Shown here: in pieces, positions 17,744-27,261 of the stretch | How the letters are laid out: each line of letters starts with the position of its first letter | Position numbering within the stretch: position 1 is the stretch's first letter | From: UBA7672 sp040398425 | Lineage (GTDB): Bacteria; Pseudomonadota; Alphaproteobacteria; Caulobacterales; Hyphomonadaceae | DNA length: 64,000 nucleotides | Assembly: GCA_040398425.1 (NCBI GenBank) | Contig: JBBATZ010000004.1 | Coordinates: 1 to 64,000 of the forward strand | Direction: 5' to 3' | Made by a program: the position numbers and the translations under genes | The notes under the pieces: model-generated | Seen by the model: the letters and a program-made list of their open reading frames with translations, nothing else | Told to the model about the DNA's origin: nothing | Database searches by the model: none

Positions 17744-18943
17744 TCAGGCCAGCGCCTGTTCGAGGTCTTCGGCGATGTCCGCCGGGTCTTCGAGGCCGAC
17801 GGAGAGGCGGACCCAGCTATCATCCAGACCAATATCGGCCCGTTCCTGGTCGGTCAGGGTGCGGTGGGTGGTGGTCGACGGGTGGGTGATCAGGGTCTTC
17901 GAGTCGCCGAGATTGTTGGAGATATCGACGAGGCCGAGCTTGTTGAGCATGGCGTAGGCCGCCGACTTGCCGCCCTTGATCGAGAAGGCGACCAGCGAGC
18001 CGCCGCCATCCGGCATCTGCGCGGCGTGGATGTTGTGGTGCGGGTGATCCGGGCGGCCAGGATAGCGGACGGTCGAGATCTTCGGATTGCTGGCAAGTCG
18101 GTCTGCGATCGTGCGCGCGTTGGCGCTCATGGCGCGGACGCGCAGGTCCATCGTTTCGAGCCCCTTGAGGACGATCCACGCATTGAACGGCGACATCGAG
18201 GGGCCGGTGTGGCGGTAGTATTGCTGGATCTCGTCCTCGATCTTCTTGGTCTTGCCGAGGATGGCGCCGCCGAGCGTGCGGCCCTGTCCGTCCATGTGCT
18301 TGGTGGTCGAGTAGACGACCCAGTCGGCGCCAAGCTCCAGCGGACGCTGCAGGATGGGCGAGGCAAAGACGTTATCGACGATCAGCTCGCCGCCGGCCGC
18401 GTGCGTCATGTCAGCGACGGCGCGGATGTCGACCGCGTCGAGCATCGGGTTGGACGGCGTTTCAATCAGCACGAGGCGGCAGGGCTTCGACAGGGCGCGT
18501 TCCCAGTCGGCCAGGTCTGAGCCGTCGACCCAGGTTACCTCGACGCCCATTTTCGGCATGACGTTCTTGAGGATCCAGATGCAGGACGAGAAAAGCGCGC
18601 GGGGGGCGACGATGCGATCACCCGGCTTCACCGGGGCGACCAGCATGGTGTGGATGGCGGCCATGCCCGAGGCGGTGGCGCGGCAATCCTCGGCGCCTTC
18701 GAGCGCGGCAAGCCGTTCCTCGAACATGCGGACGGTGGGGTTGGCGTAGCGCGAATAAATGTAGCCGGACTTCTCGCCGGCCATGCGGGCGGATTGTTCT
18801 TCCGGGCTGTCATAAACAAAGCCGGAACTGAGATAGAGCGCCTCGGACGTTTCGCCGTGCTCCGACCGAGTGAGACCGCCGCGCACCATCATGGTCTGCG
18901 GGCGCCAGGTTTTGTGTTTGTCCTTGTTGCGGTCCTGAGTCAT
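17744..18943 (-). CDS. metZ: O-succinylhomoserine sulfhydrylase
   Basis: PLP enzyme of the Cys/Met metabolism family that makes homocysteine from O-succinylhomoserine and sulfide. The 399 residues include YSRYANPTV (63-71), ASGMAAI (91-97), IVDNVFASP (188-196), and the PLP lysine K215 in YSTTKHMDGQGR. This pattern, with HMDGQGR, is typical of MetZ rather than cystathionine gamma-synthase. It is encoded alone on the minus strand. I looked for a SAM-II riboswitch upstream and did not see one. Confidence 0.92.
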   Translation of the reverse strand: MTQDRNKDKHKTWRPQTMMVRGGLTRSEHGETSEALYLSSGFVYDSPEEQSARMAGEKSGYIYSRYANPTVRMFEERLAALEGAEDCRATASGMAAIHTMLVAPVKPGDRIVAPRALFSSCIWILKNVMPKMGVEVTWVDGSDLADWERALSKPCRLVLIETPSNPMLDAVDIRAVADMTHAAGGELIVDNVFASPILQRPLELGADWVVYSTTKHMDGQGRTLGGAILGKTKKIEDEIQQYYRHTGPSMSPFNAWIVLKGLETMDLRVRAMSANARTIADRLASNPKISTVRYPGRPDHPHHNIHAAQMPDGGGSLVAFSIKGGKSAAYAMLNKLGLVDISNNLGDSKTLITHPSTTTHRTLTDQERADIGLDDSWVRLSVGLEDPADIAEDLEQALA

Positions 18944-19051
18944 GGCGTCTGCCTTTCAGTTGATGGAGGGGCGTATAGGGCGGGACGGGGCGCGGCGCCA
19001 GATAGCTCAGCTTAAGGGAGGTCAGCTGAAGAGTTGGCGCAGAGGACGCGA

Positions 19052-20338
19052 TCAAACCGCCCAGCGGCTGATGTCGGGCTCGCGTCCGATCAGCGACAGG
19101 CCGTAGGCGATCGAGACGAGCTGGTCGCCGGTTTCGATCTTTGCAGCGCCAAAGCGGGATTCGAACTGGGCCCGAACGGCCGGGACGAAGGAGGTGCCGC
19201 CGGTGAGGAAGACGCGGTCGATCTGGTCTGCGGCCAGGCCCGCCTCGCCGAGGGCGCGATCGACACAGGCGCTGATCTCGTCAAGTTCGGGCGCGATCCA
19301 CTTTTCGAATTCGGAGCGGGTGATCTTGCGCTCGATGTCGACGCCGGCGACGTGCAGCGACAGCACGCCTTCGTCTGCGTGTGACAGCTGCATCTTGGCC
19401 GCGGACACGGCGCGGTACATCGCATAGCCGGCATCGGCGTCGAGGAAGGACAGGAAGGCGCGGATACGATCGGGATCGAGACTGTCGCGCACCAGTTCCT
19501 GAAGTTCGCGGTAGTCGCGCGAATTGCGCATCACCGAGAGCTCGTTCCAGCGGCTGAACTTGGTGAAGTAGGAATTCGGCACGGGCAGGATCTTGCCCCA
19601 GCTCATGAACTCCGAACCCTTTCCGAAGGCGCGGGCGACGACGCGATCGATGATGCGATAGTCGAAGGCGTCGCCGGCAACGCCGACGCCGGTGTGGGCG
19701 AGCGGCTTGTAGTCGAGGCCGGTGGGGCCGACGGAGAATCTGACGACAGAGAAGTCGCTGGTGCCGCCGCCGAAGTCTGCGACGAGGATGGTGGCGTCGG
19801 TGTTCAGGCGCTGGGCAAAGAAGTAGGCGGCGGCGACGGGTTCGTAGACGTGGTGGATTTCCTCGAAGCCCACGTTGCGCAAGGCGGATTCGTAGCGTTC
19901 GCGCGCGAGGGCATCGTCGGGCGAGGCGCCGGCGAAGCTGACAGGGCGGCCGATCACCACTCGCTTCGGGAAGTCGACGCCGGCATGGGTGCGGACTTGC
20001 TTGAGGAAACTTGCCAGCAGGTCCTCGAATTTCAGGCGGCGATTATAGATAAGCGTGTCGGTGAAATGCTTGCTCGCGGCGAAGGTCTTGAAGGACTGGA
20101 TGAAGCGGCACTCGCCGGCTGTCTCCACGAACTTGTCGGTCGCCCACGGTCCTGCATCGACGTGCGTGCGCCGTCCGGCGTCGTCGTCGTCCGTTTCGGA
20201 GAAGCACAGCACCGAGCGGAAGGCGTCAAACGCTTCGTTGTCGTGCGTGAAGTGGACGGCTTCGACATGCCCCTGCGGATTGACCATCGTCGCAACGGTG
20301 TTTGTCGTGCCGAAATCGAGGCCGATGGACAGGGTCAT
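19052..20338 (-). CDS. Hsp70-family (YegD-like) ATPase
   Basis: A 428-residue actin/Hsp70-fold protein lacking the substrate-binding domain of DnaK. GLDFGTTNT (5-13) is the phosphate-1 loop, VADFGGGTSDFSV the phosphate-2 loop, and VFLTGGTSFVPAVR the adenosine motif. The length and the early FRSVLCF segment match the YegD group. The start ATG at 20338 directly precedes the phosphate loop; about 60 codons of open frame upstream are ignored. Its chaperone clients are unknown. It diverges from a BciA-like reductase gene. Confidence 0.88.
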   Translation of the reverse strand: MTLSIGLDFGTTNTVATMVNPQGHVEAVHFTHDNEAFDAFRSVLCFSETDDDDAGRRTHVDAGPWATDKFVETAGECRFIQSFKTFAASKHFTDTLIYNRRLKFEDLLASFLKQVRTHAGVDFPKRVVIGRPVSFAGASPDDALARERYESALRNVGFEEIHHVYEPVAAAYFFAQRLNTDATILVADFGGGTSDFSVVRFSVGPTGLDYKPLAHTGVGVAGDAFDYRIIDRVVARAFGKGSEFMSWGKILPVPNSYFTKFSRWNELSVMRNSRDYRELQELVRDSLDPDRIRAFLSFLDADAGYAMYRAVSAAKMQLSHADEGVLSLHVAGVDIERKITRSEFEKWIAPELDEISACVDRALGEAGLAADQIDRVFLTGGTSFVPAVRAQFESRFGAAKIETGDQLVSIAYGLSLIGREPDISRWAV

Positions 20339-20514
20339 GGCGCCACTCCGAGCGAACCAACAGGCGCGTCCGCGAGAGGCCGCATCCCGCAGGGGGCGCT
20401 TGGTCCTACCGGGGCTGGCTGAAGTCAAGGTTGCGCGTGGGGCCAATGTCCATATTCCGCGCGGCGCGGCCATTGAGATCGCTTCCCGCGTCGGCCATAA
20501 CTGGAAGATCCAGC

Positions 20515-21522
20515 ATGACCGGTCCAATGCCGCCCAGCACTTCCGAGCCGACTCCGCGTGCGCGCCGCGTCCTTGTCCTTGGCGCGACGGGGGCTATCGG
20601 CCGGGCGACGGTCAGCGCGCTGATCACAGCGGGGCATCATGTGGTATGCTTTGTGCGGCCCGGCGCCGACCGGACTGCAAACATGATCGATGGCGCCGAG
20701 GTTCGGTTTGGGGATGCAACCGACCGCAGTGCGCTCGTGAAGGACGGGTTTCGCGGCGAAACATTCGATACGGTTGTCTCGTGCATGGCGTCGCGTACCG
20801 GCGCGCCGAAGGATGCGTGGGCGGTCGACTATCAGGCGCATTCCGAAGCGCTGAAGGTGGCGAAGGCGGCAGGCGTGACGCAGTTCATCCTGTTGTCTGC
20901 GATCTGCGTGCAGAAGCCGCTGCTTGCATTTCAGAAGGCGAAGCTTGCGTTCGAGGCCGAGCTGATCGCGTCGGGGCTGGATTATTCAATCGTGCGGGCG
21001 ACGGCGTTCTTCAAGTCGCTCTCCGGACAGATCGCGCGGGTGAAGGGCGGCAAGTCATTCCTGGTGTTCGGCGACGGGAGACTGACAGCTTGCAAACCTA
21101 TCAGTGATGCGGATCTCGGCTGTTATCTGGCGCAATGCCTCAGCGATCCTGCGTTGCGCAATCGCGTGCTTCCGATCGGTGGGCCCGGGCCCGCGATTAC
21201 GCCGCGCGAACAGGGTGAGCGGTTGTTCGCGTTGCTGGGCCGCGAGCCGCGTTTCTCGCAGGCGCCCGTTGCGATGCTGGACGTGATCATCGGTCTGCTG
21301 TCGGCGCTGGGTGCGGCTGTACCGCCGCTACGTGAGAAAGCTGAGCTGGCGCGCATCGGGCGGTACTATGCGACAGAGTCCATGCTGGTGTGGAATGCCG
21401 AGGCAGGGCGCTATGACGCCGATGCAACGCCATCGACCGGGCAGGACACGCTGTTTGATCACTATGCGCGCGTCATCGCGGGCGAAGCTTCCGTGGAGCG
21501 GGGCGCGCACAGCGTCTTTTGA
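20515..21522 (+). CDS. NAD(P)-binding protein, divinyl chlorophyllide a 8-vinyl-reductase (BciA)-like
   Basis: A 335-residue atypical SDR with VLVLGATGAIGRATV as its nucleotide motif. The C-terminal block (KAELARIGRYYATESMLVW, then a YDADATPSTGQDTLFDHYA-type stretch and VERGAHSVF) closely resembles BciA, which reduces the 8-vinyl group in (bacterio)chlorophyll synthesis. No bch, puf or crt gene lies in the window. It could be an orphan photosynthesis gene or a related reductase with another substrate. The start is the ATG at 20515; the upstream frame is shadow of the Hsp70 promoter region. Confidence 0.8.
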   Translation: MTGPMPPSTSEPTPRARRVLVLGATGAIGRATVSALITAGHHVVCFVRPGADRTANMIDGAEVRFGDATDRSALVKDGFRGETFDTVVSCMASRTGAPKDAWAVDYQAHSEALKVAKAAGVTQFILLSAICVQKPLLAFQKAKLAFEAELIASGLDYSIVRATAFFKSLSGQIARVKGGKSFLVFGDGRLTACKPISDADLGCYLAQCLSDPALRNRVLPIGGPGPAITPREQGERLFALLGREPRFSQAPVAMLDVIIGLLSALGAAVPPLREKAELARIGRYYATESMLVWNAEAGRYDADATPSTGQDTLFDHYARVIAGEASVERGAHSVF

Positions 21523-21531
21523 TCGGGTCTC

Positions 21532-21681
21532 CTACAGGATGAGCGCGCGTAAGCCGTAAGCGACCGCCGCAACAGACGCCAGGCCGCCGATCCATAGCGC
21601 GGCGAACCAGACCAGTGTCTTGCCGAGAGGGCGTTTCGGATCGCCTGCTTCGGGCGGGCCTTCAATGGTAGGTAGCTTCAT
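21532..21681 (-). CDS. DUF2474-type small membrane subunit of the bd-type oxidase
   Basis: A 49-residue protein beginning MKLPTIEGPP and containing one transmembrane helix (TLVWFAALWIGGLASVAAVAY). Its start lies within the last 20 bases of cydB, so translation is probably coupled. DUF2474 proteins accompany CIO-type cydAB operons, in the position CydX holds in E. coli, and probably stabilise the oxidase. The short length makes it easy to miss. Confidence 0.8.
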   Translation of the reverse strand: MKLPTIEGPPEAGDPKRPLGKTLVWFAALWIGGLASVAAVAYGLRALIL

Positions 21682-22690
21682 CGGTCACCTTGGCGCGGAA
21701 GAGCCAGTAAACGTAAGCGGTATAGCCGAGGATGATCGGCAGCATCGGCAAGGCGCCCCAGAGCATCAGCGAGAGCGCGTTGTCGGCCGCTGCGGCATCA
21801 GCAGGCGTCATCTGGAACGGGACGATGTAGGGGAAGAGGCTGATGGCGAGGCCAAGATAGCCAACAGCAAAGATGCCGACGGCGTAGAGATAGGGCGCGA
21901 GGTGGTGGCGCTGGTCTGCGCCGCGCCAGAGCAGGAAGCAAAGCACGCCGCCAACGATCGGCAGGGGCGCGACCTTGATGAAGATTGGCCAGTCAATGCT
22001 GGTCATGGTGAGGCCCCACGCATAGGTGACGCGCTGGTCCACCCCGAGGGTCGCGAGGCTGACGGCGGCCATGGCGAGAGCGACGAGGATGGCGAGTCGT
22101 TTCAGCCAGCCGCGGGCGCGCTCGAAGAGCTCGCCTTCAGTCTTGAAGACGAGCCAGGCGGCGCCGAGCAGGGCATAGCCAGCGACGAGGGCGGCGGCGA
22201 CCAGCAACGAGAAAGGCGTGAGCCAGTCAAGCGCGCCGCCGACGAATTGTCCGTCGACGACGTTGACGCCCTGGATGAAGCCGCCGAGCACAAGGCCTTG
22301 TGCGGCGGCGGCGGTGATGGAGCCAGCGGCGAAGGCCACGGTCCACCATTTCTTGCCGGTCTTGCGGCCGTGATGACGGAACTCGAAGGCGACGCCGCGG
22401 AAGATCAGCGCGAGCAGCATCAGGATGATGGGGAGATAGAGCGCGGGCATCAGGGCGGCGTAGGCCTTCGGGAAGGCGGCGAAGAGGCCGCCGCCGCCGA
22501 GGACGAGCCATGTCTCGTTGCCGTCCCACACAGGTGCGATGGCGGCCTGCATGTGGTCGCGCTCGTGTGTGTCCTTGGCGAGGGGGAAAAGGATGCCGAC
22601 GCCGAGGTCAAAGCCATCAAGCGCGGCATAGAGGAAGACGGCGAGCGCGATGAGGATCGCCCATATCATGGAGAGTTCGGTTCCGAACAT
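21662..22690 (-). CDS. cydB: Cytochrome bd-type ubiquinol oxidase subunit II
   Basis: A 342-residue polytopic membrane protein with about eight to nine helices. YAALDGFDLGVGILFP near the N-terminus, APVWDGNETWLVLGGGGLFAAFPKAYA, and FRGVAFEFRHH are hallmarks of CydB. It partners CydA in the inner membrane and reduces oxygen to water with quinol electrons. It starts three bases after the cydA stop and overlaps the DUF2474 gene downstream. No cydDC genes are nearby. Confidence 0.95.
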   Translation of the reverse strand: MFGTELSMIWAILIALAVFLYAALDGFDLGVGILFPLAKDTHERDHMQAAIAPVWDGNETWLVLGGGGLFAAFPKAYAALMPALYLPIILMLLALIFRGVAFEFRHHGRKTGKKWWTVAFAAGSITAAAAQGLVLGGFIQGVNVVDGQFVGGALDWLTPFSLLVAAALVAGYALLGAAWLVFKTEGELFERARGWLKRLAILVALAMAAVSLATLGVDQRVTYAWGLTMTSIDWPIFIKVAPLPIVGGVLCFLLWRGADQRHHLAPYLYAVGIFAVGYLGLAISLFPYIVPFQMTPADAAAADNALSLMLWGALPMLPIILGYTAYVYWLFRAKVTDEATYH

Positions 22691-22693
22691 GGA

Positions 22694-24091
22694 TCAGGCT
22701 CCCTTCGCTGTGGCGCTCTTTACGCCCGTCCCGAGCGGCGTGCCGGGCGGTTCACGCGTATCCTTCGGCGGCGGCTCTTCGGTGTCCGGACCTTTCGAGA
22801 TGAGACGAAGGATGTAGAGGGCGCCGGCGGTGAAGACGATGGCGTAAACGACCATGAAGACAAGCAGGGATAGCCCCACGGCTCCGGCCGCGACGGGCGA
22901 GACAGCGTCCGCGGTGCGGAGGACGCCGTAGACAACATAGGGCTGCCGGCCGACTTCCGCGGAGATCCAGCCGCAGAGCACAGCGATGAAGCCGGCTGGT
23001 GCGGCAAGCACGAGCGCGCGGTGATAGAGTGTTGCACGCTCAAGGCGTTTGGTCGCCCAGACAAAGACGCCCCAGATGCCGAGGCCGATCATGGCGAGGC
23101 CCATGCCGACCATGATGCGGAAGGCCCAGAAGGTGATCCAGACGGGCGGACGGTCTTCCTTCGGGAAAGCGCTGAGGCCTTTCAGTTCGGCGTTGGAGTC
23201 GCCCGCCACGAACCATGAGCCCATGCCGGGAATGCCGATCGCGGCATGTGTGGTTTCAGCTTCTTCATCCGGCCAACCGAACAGCAGCGTTGGTTGCTGG
23301 GACTTCGTCTCCCACCAACCCTCCATCGCGGCGACCTTGGCGGGTTGGTATTCGTGCGCGACCTTGCCGCTTTCGTGCCCAACGACGAGCTGGAGCGGGG
23401 CGACGATGGCCATCATCAGGATCGCCATGCGCAGAGCCGTGAGGCTTTCCGCTTTGGCTCTTTTCGCGAGAAGCGCGAAGGCGGAGGCGCCGGCGACGAC
23501 CATAGCGGTCGTGAGGAAAGCGGCGAGCACCATGTGGGCGAAGCGCGAGGGAAGGGATGGATTGAAGATCACGTCAACGAATTTGGTTGCGATCATGGTG
23601 CCGTCAGCTGCGAAGGCGAATCCCTGTGGGGTCTGCATCCAGGAGTTGGCGGCGAGAATCCAGAACGCGCTTATCAACGTGCCAAATGCGACTGTGCAGG
23701 TGGCGAAGAAGTGGAGCTTCGGGCCAACGCGCTTCCAGCCGAACAGCATGATGCCGAGGAAGGAGGCTTCGAGGAAAAAGGCGGTGAGGACTTCATAGGC
23801 AAGCAGGGGCCCGATGACGCTGCCGACCTGCGAGGAGAAGACGCTCCAGTTGGTGCCAAACTGGTAGCTCATCACCACGCCGGACACGACGCCCATGCCG
23901 AAGGAGAGCGCGAAGATCTTGACCCAGAAGAGGTAGAGATTCCGGAAGACTGGTTTCTTGGTGTAGAGCCACAGGCCTTCCAGCACGGCGAGGAAAGAGG
24001 CGAGGCCAATCGTGAAGGCCGGGAATATGATGTGAAAGCCGATTGTGAAGGCGAACTGCAAGCGCGATAGCAGCAGGGCGTCGAAATCCAT
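22694..24091 (-). CDS. cydA: Cytochrome bd-type ubiquinol oxidase subunit I
   Basis: A 465-residue membrane protein holding the haems. The start MDFDALLLSRLQFAFTIGFH puts His20 at the haem ligand position corresponding to His19 in E. coli. GRQPYVVYGVLRT, a conserved block after the quinol loop, is present. The total length is short compared with E. coli CydA (522) because the Q-loop is reduced, which is typical of the cyanide-insensitive (CIO) subgroup. I took the ATG at 24091; the frame stays open far upstream but this is antisense to the GST gene. Confidence 0.95.
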   Translation of the reverse strand: MDFDALLLSRLQFAFTIGFHIIFPAFTIGLASFLAVLEGLWLYTKKPVFRNLYLFWVKIFALSFGMGVVSGVVMSYQFGTNWSVFSSQVGSVIGPLLAYEVLTAFFLEASFLGIMLFGWKRVGPKLHFFATCTVAFGTLISAFWILAANSWMQTPQGFAFAADGTMIATKFVDVIFNPSLPSRFAHMVLAAFLTTAMVVAGASAFALLAKRAKAESLTALRMAILMMAIVAPLQLVVGHESGKVAHEYQPAKVAAMEGWWETKSQQPTLLFGWPDEEAETTHAAIGIPGMGSWFVAGDSNAELKGLSAFPKEDRPPVWITFWAFRIMVGMGLAMIGLGIWGVFVWATKRLERATLYHRALVLAAPAGFIAVLCGWISAEVGRQPYVVYGVLRTADAVSPVAAGAVGLSLLVFMVVYAIVFTAGALYILRLISKGPDTEEPPPKDTREPPGTPLGTGVKSATAKGA

Positions 24092-24334
24092 CAGCGAGCT
24101 CCATCCTGACGAGGTCAGGTCCGGGTCGTACGGTTTTGTCGTCACCGCCCAGCCAGACCGACCCGGTCCCGGCTGCGCGCCTGCGTAACAGATGTGGCCG
24201 ATGCGTATGGTGCGGAAGGTGACACTTCGCGCAAAGTATGCGGCATTTTCGTAGATTATTCCACGCCCTACGAATGCTGCGGCGTTGCGTGCGCAATCAC
24301 GCACATGCTGATATGGAGGCGCAGGAGATAAAGT

Positions 24335-24970
24335 GTGATTCTGATTGGCCAGTATGATAGCCCGTTTGTGCGCCGCGTCGCGATTGCGATGCGGCTCTAT
24401 GGCGTGGCGTTTGAGCATCGGCCGTGGTCGGTCTTTGGCGATGCGGAGAAGCTGCGCGAGGTTAACCCGCTGATGCGCGTGCCGGCGCTGGTGCTCAACA
24501 CGGGCGAGGTCTTGATCGAGAGCTTCGCTATCCTCGACGCGCTGGATCACATGGCTGCGCCGGCATTGGGTATGTTGCCGGCGGGTGGGCAGGAGCGGCG
24601 CGAAGCCCTGAAGGTGTGTGCGCTCGCGACCGGGCTGGCCGACAAGGCCGTGTCGCTGGTCTATGAGGCGAAGGTGCATGATCGCACCACGGCGTCGTGG
24701 GTGGAACGGTGCCGGTCGCAGATTACGGGCGCGTTGCGCGAGCTGGAGGCAAGCCGGATCTCGCACCCGACGGAGTGGTGGTTCGGGCCTTCCATCGGAC
24801 ATGCCGACATCGCCGTAGCGTGCGCGCTGCGTTTTGTCGGCGATGCGCATCCGCAGCTTTTCGACCTGGCCGACGGATGGCCGATGCTGGCGGCGCATGT
24901 CGCACGCTGCGAGGCGCTGGATGTGTTCCAGGAGATCCAGCAGCCCTTCAAGGTGATGCCGCTGCAATGA
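24335..24970 (+). CDS. Glutathione S-transferase family protein
   Basis: A 211-residue two-domain GST. The thioredoxin-like N-terminus reads GQYDSPFVRRVAIAMRLYGVAFEH; Ser11 is a plausible catalytic residue. VPALVLNTGEVLIESFAILDAL is the glutathione-binding cis-Pro and ES segment. The helical C-terminal domain contains GPSIGHADIAVACALRFV. The start is a GTG preceded by GGAG. The stop overlaps the dcd start by four bases (ATGA), so both are probably co-transcribed. Confidence 0.9.
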   Translation: MILIGQYDSPFVRRVAIAMRLYGVAFEHRPWSVFGDAEKLREVNPLMRVPALVLNTGEVLIESFAILDALDHMAAPALGMLPAGGQERREALKVCALATGLADKAVSLVYEAKVHDRTTASWVERCRSQITGALRELEASRISHPTEWWFGPSIGHADIAVACALRFVGDAHPQLFDLADGWPMLAAHVARCEALDVFQEIQQPFKVMPLQ

Positions 24971-26040
24971 CCAAGTCTGTCGTGAAGAAATCCGCGGCGA
25001 AGTCGCCCGTGAAGCGCAAGGCGCCAGCGATGGGCGTACTGCCGGATCGCGAGCTGATGCAGATCGTGAGCGAAGGCGCCATCACGGCCGAGGGCGGCAT
25101 TCTGGAAGACCAGGTGCAGCCGGCGAGCCTAGACCTGCGCTTGGGCAAGGTGGCGTACCGCCTGCGCGCGAGTTTCCTGCCGGGCAAGCAACTCGTGGCG
25201 GACCGGCTCGACGACAGTCTTGTGATGCATACGCTCGACCTCAGCAAAGGGGCGGTTCTGGAGACGGGATGCGTTTATCTCGTGCCGCTGCTGGAGAAGG
25301 TGAAACTGCCAAAGGATCTGTCGGCCGCCGCGAACCCCAAGAGTTCGACCGGCCGCATCGATGTGTTCGTGCGGGCGGTGTCGGACAGGGCGCGGGCTTT
25401 CGATGGCATCCCGCTGGGCTATCAGGGCGATCTCTATGCCGAGATTTCGCCGCGGACTTTCTCCGTGCTGGCGCGGACGGGTGATCGCCTGTTGCAGTTG
25501 CGGGTGCGGCGTGGCGTGCAGACGGCTGTGCGCGACATGACGTTCAGCCTCGACCTGCATCCTACCAAGGCGGACATTGTCGGCTACCGCGCCAAGCGAC
25601 ATTCGGGCGTCATCGATCTGGCGGCGATTGGCGCGCATGCGGTGGAGGACTTCTGGGAGCCCGTGCGCGCGCGCGATGGACGCATCGTACTGGATCCCGG
25701 CGAGTTCTATATTCTCGCCTCGAAAGAAAAGATCGTCATTCCGCTGGATGAAGCGGCCGAGATGGCGCCGATCGCTCCGGAGCTCGGTGAGTTCCGCGCC
25801 CACTATGCGGGCTTCTTCGATCCTGGATTCGGCGTCACCCATTCCAAGGGCAAGGCCGTGCTGGAAGTGCGCTCGCGCGATGTGCCCTTCATCCTGGAAG
25901 ATGGTCAGCCGGTCGGTCGGCTCGTGTTCGAGAAACTGACGGCGAAGCCGGATGTGCCGTACGGGGCTGCCGGCTCATACTCGACCTATGCGGGCCAAGG
26001 TCTGCGTCTGTCGAAATATTTCGAGAAGGCGGAGGACTGA
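24967..26040 (+). CDS. dcd: 2'-deoxycytidine 5'-triphosphate deaminase
   Basis: A 357-residue protein of the long alphaproteobacterial Dcd type, in which two dUTPase-like halves are joined in one chain. GVLPDRELMQIVSEGAI and QVQPASLDLRLG open the protein; NPKSSTGRIDVFVRAV supplies the catalytic region. The second half has AHYAGFFDPGFG and a C-terminal VPYGAAGSYSTYAGQGLRLSKYF. It converts dCTP to dUTP on the route to dTMP. It overlaps the GST stop. An N-terminal Lys-rich extension of about 20 residues is unusual. Confidence 0.92.
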   Translation: MTKSVVKKSAAKSPVKRKAPAMGVLPDRELMQIVSEGAITAEGGILEDQVQPASLDLRLGKVAYRLRASFLPGKQLVADRLDDSLVMHTLDLSKGAVLETGCVYLVPLLEKVKLPKDLSAAANPKSSTGRIDVFVRAVSDRARAFDGIPLGYQGDLYAEISPRTFSVLARTGDRLLQLRVRRGVQTAVRDMTFSLDLHPTKADIVGYRAKRHSGVIDLAAIGAHAVEDFWEPVRARDGRIVLDPGEFYILASKEKIVIPLDEAAEMAPIAPELGEFRAHYAGFFDPGFGVTHSKGKAVLEVRSRDVPFILEDGQPVGRLVFEKLTAKPDVPYGAAGSYSTYAGQGLRLSKYFEKAED

Positions 26041-26108
26041 AACGTTCCGTTCAATCGGCGTTCAGGGTCGATACGCTTTAGTATCGAAATGACACGTTGG
26101 AGGCTGGG

Positions 26109-27205
26109 ATGATTTCTTCGCGACGGGCGGTGCTTGCAGGTCTTGGGGCGGCTGCGTTTGTCGGCTGCGCTAACGCGCAGGGTCTCCGCAACAGGGGTAA
26201 GNNNNNNNNNNNNNNNNNNNNNNNNNNNNNNNNNNNNNNNNNNNNNNNNNNNNNNNNNNNNNNNNNNNNNNNNNNNNNNNNNNNNNNNNNNNNNNNNNNN
26301 NGTATTCTGCGGCGCGTCGCGGTGTGTCGCTGTTGGTGATGCAGGGTGGGAAGGTGCTGTTCGAGACCTATCCCAATCCGGGCGGCGCGGCGAAGGGGTG
26401 GGAGCTTGCTTCGGGCACCAAGAGCTTCACCGGCGTGATGGCGGCGCTCGCCTCGGCCGACGGCCTGCTTAACATCGATGAGCCTGCCGCGAAGACTCTG
26501 GTCGAGTGGAAGAACGACAAGCGGAATACGATCACCATCCGCCACCTGCTCACGCTCACGGCCGGACTGAAGGGCGAAGGCGACGTTGCGAAGCCGCCCA
26601 ACTATCTTGATGCGATCAAGGCGAGGCCGATCGTCCAGCCGGGCCTGAAATTCGACTATGGGCCAACGCCCTTCCAGTGCTTCGGCGAGATCATGAAGCG
26701 CAAGCTGAAGGCTGCGGGGCAGCCGGAGGATCCGGCCGCGTGGTTGCAGGTCAGGTTGTTCGACAAGCTTGGCGTCAAGCCGACCGACTGGAAAAGAGGC
26801 GCGGACGGCAATCCGTACATGCCGCAGGGCGCGCACCTCCACGCGCGCGACTGGGCGAGGTTCGGCCAGTGGGTGATGGACGGGGCGGCCGGCGCTGACC
26901 CCGCCGTCTACCGGGCCCTTTTCGAGTCGACGACAGCCAATCCCGGCTATGGCCTTTCCTGGTGGCTGTTGCGGCCGGGCCTGATCGGTCCCTCGCCACG
27001 TTCGGGAATCGATGGCGACGCGATCGGCGAGGCTGCCCTGGGCGAGGACGCGGTGATGGCGGCAGGCGCGGGCGACCAGCGGCTCTATCTGATGCGCAAG
27101 CGCGGGCTCGTCATCGCGCGCCAGGCCAACCAGATCATGAAGGCCATGATGCCGGGCGGGCTGAAGTGGCGTGACGATGAATTTTTGCGGCTACTTCCCA
27201 CATGA
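26109..27205 (+). CDS. Secreted serine hydrolase (beta-lactamase fold), interrupted by an assembly gap
   Basis: The N-terminus MISSRRAVLAGLGAAAFVGC has a twin-Arg motif and looks like a Tat or lipoprotein signal; GGAGG lies six bases upstream. After the run of N the frame resumes with GVSLLVMQGGKVLFETYP and carries the SxxK motif in ASGTKSFTG. HLLTLTAGLKGEG follows, and FDYGPTPFQCFGEI is near the YxN position. The two parts are in different frames only because the true gap length is unknown. Its length and intactness cannot be judged. The substrate is unknown. Confidence 0.8.
26202..26301. other. Assembly gap (100 N)
   Basis: Exactly 100 unknown bases, the usual placeholder for a scaffold gap of unknown size. 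It removes part of the serine hydrolase gene between the signal peptide and the SxxK motif. Confidence 0.99.
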
Positions 27206-27261
27206 CGCTTTCTTCATGTTGGTAGCCGGCGTAGTCTACAGCTCCTCAAGCGAGGTGCTGT

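Noticed and set aside
18944..19051. SAM-II riboswitch upstream of metZ
   Set aside because: The conserved SAM-II bases and pseudoknot pairing are not visible.
21620..22873. 417-residue plus-strand frame
   Set aside because: Shadow of cydB/cydA; composition is Glu/Asp/Gly-rich as expected from antisense of high-GC genes.
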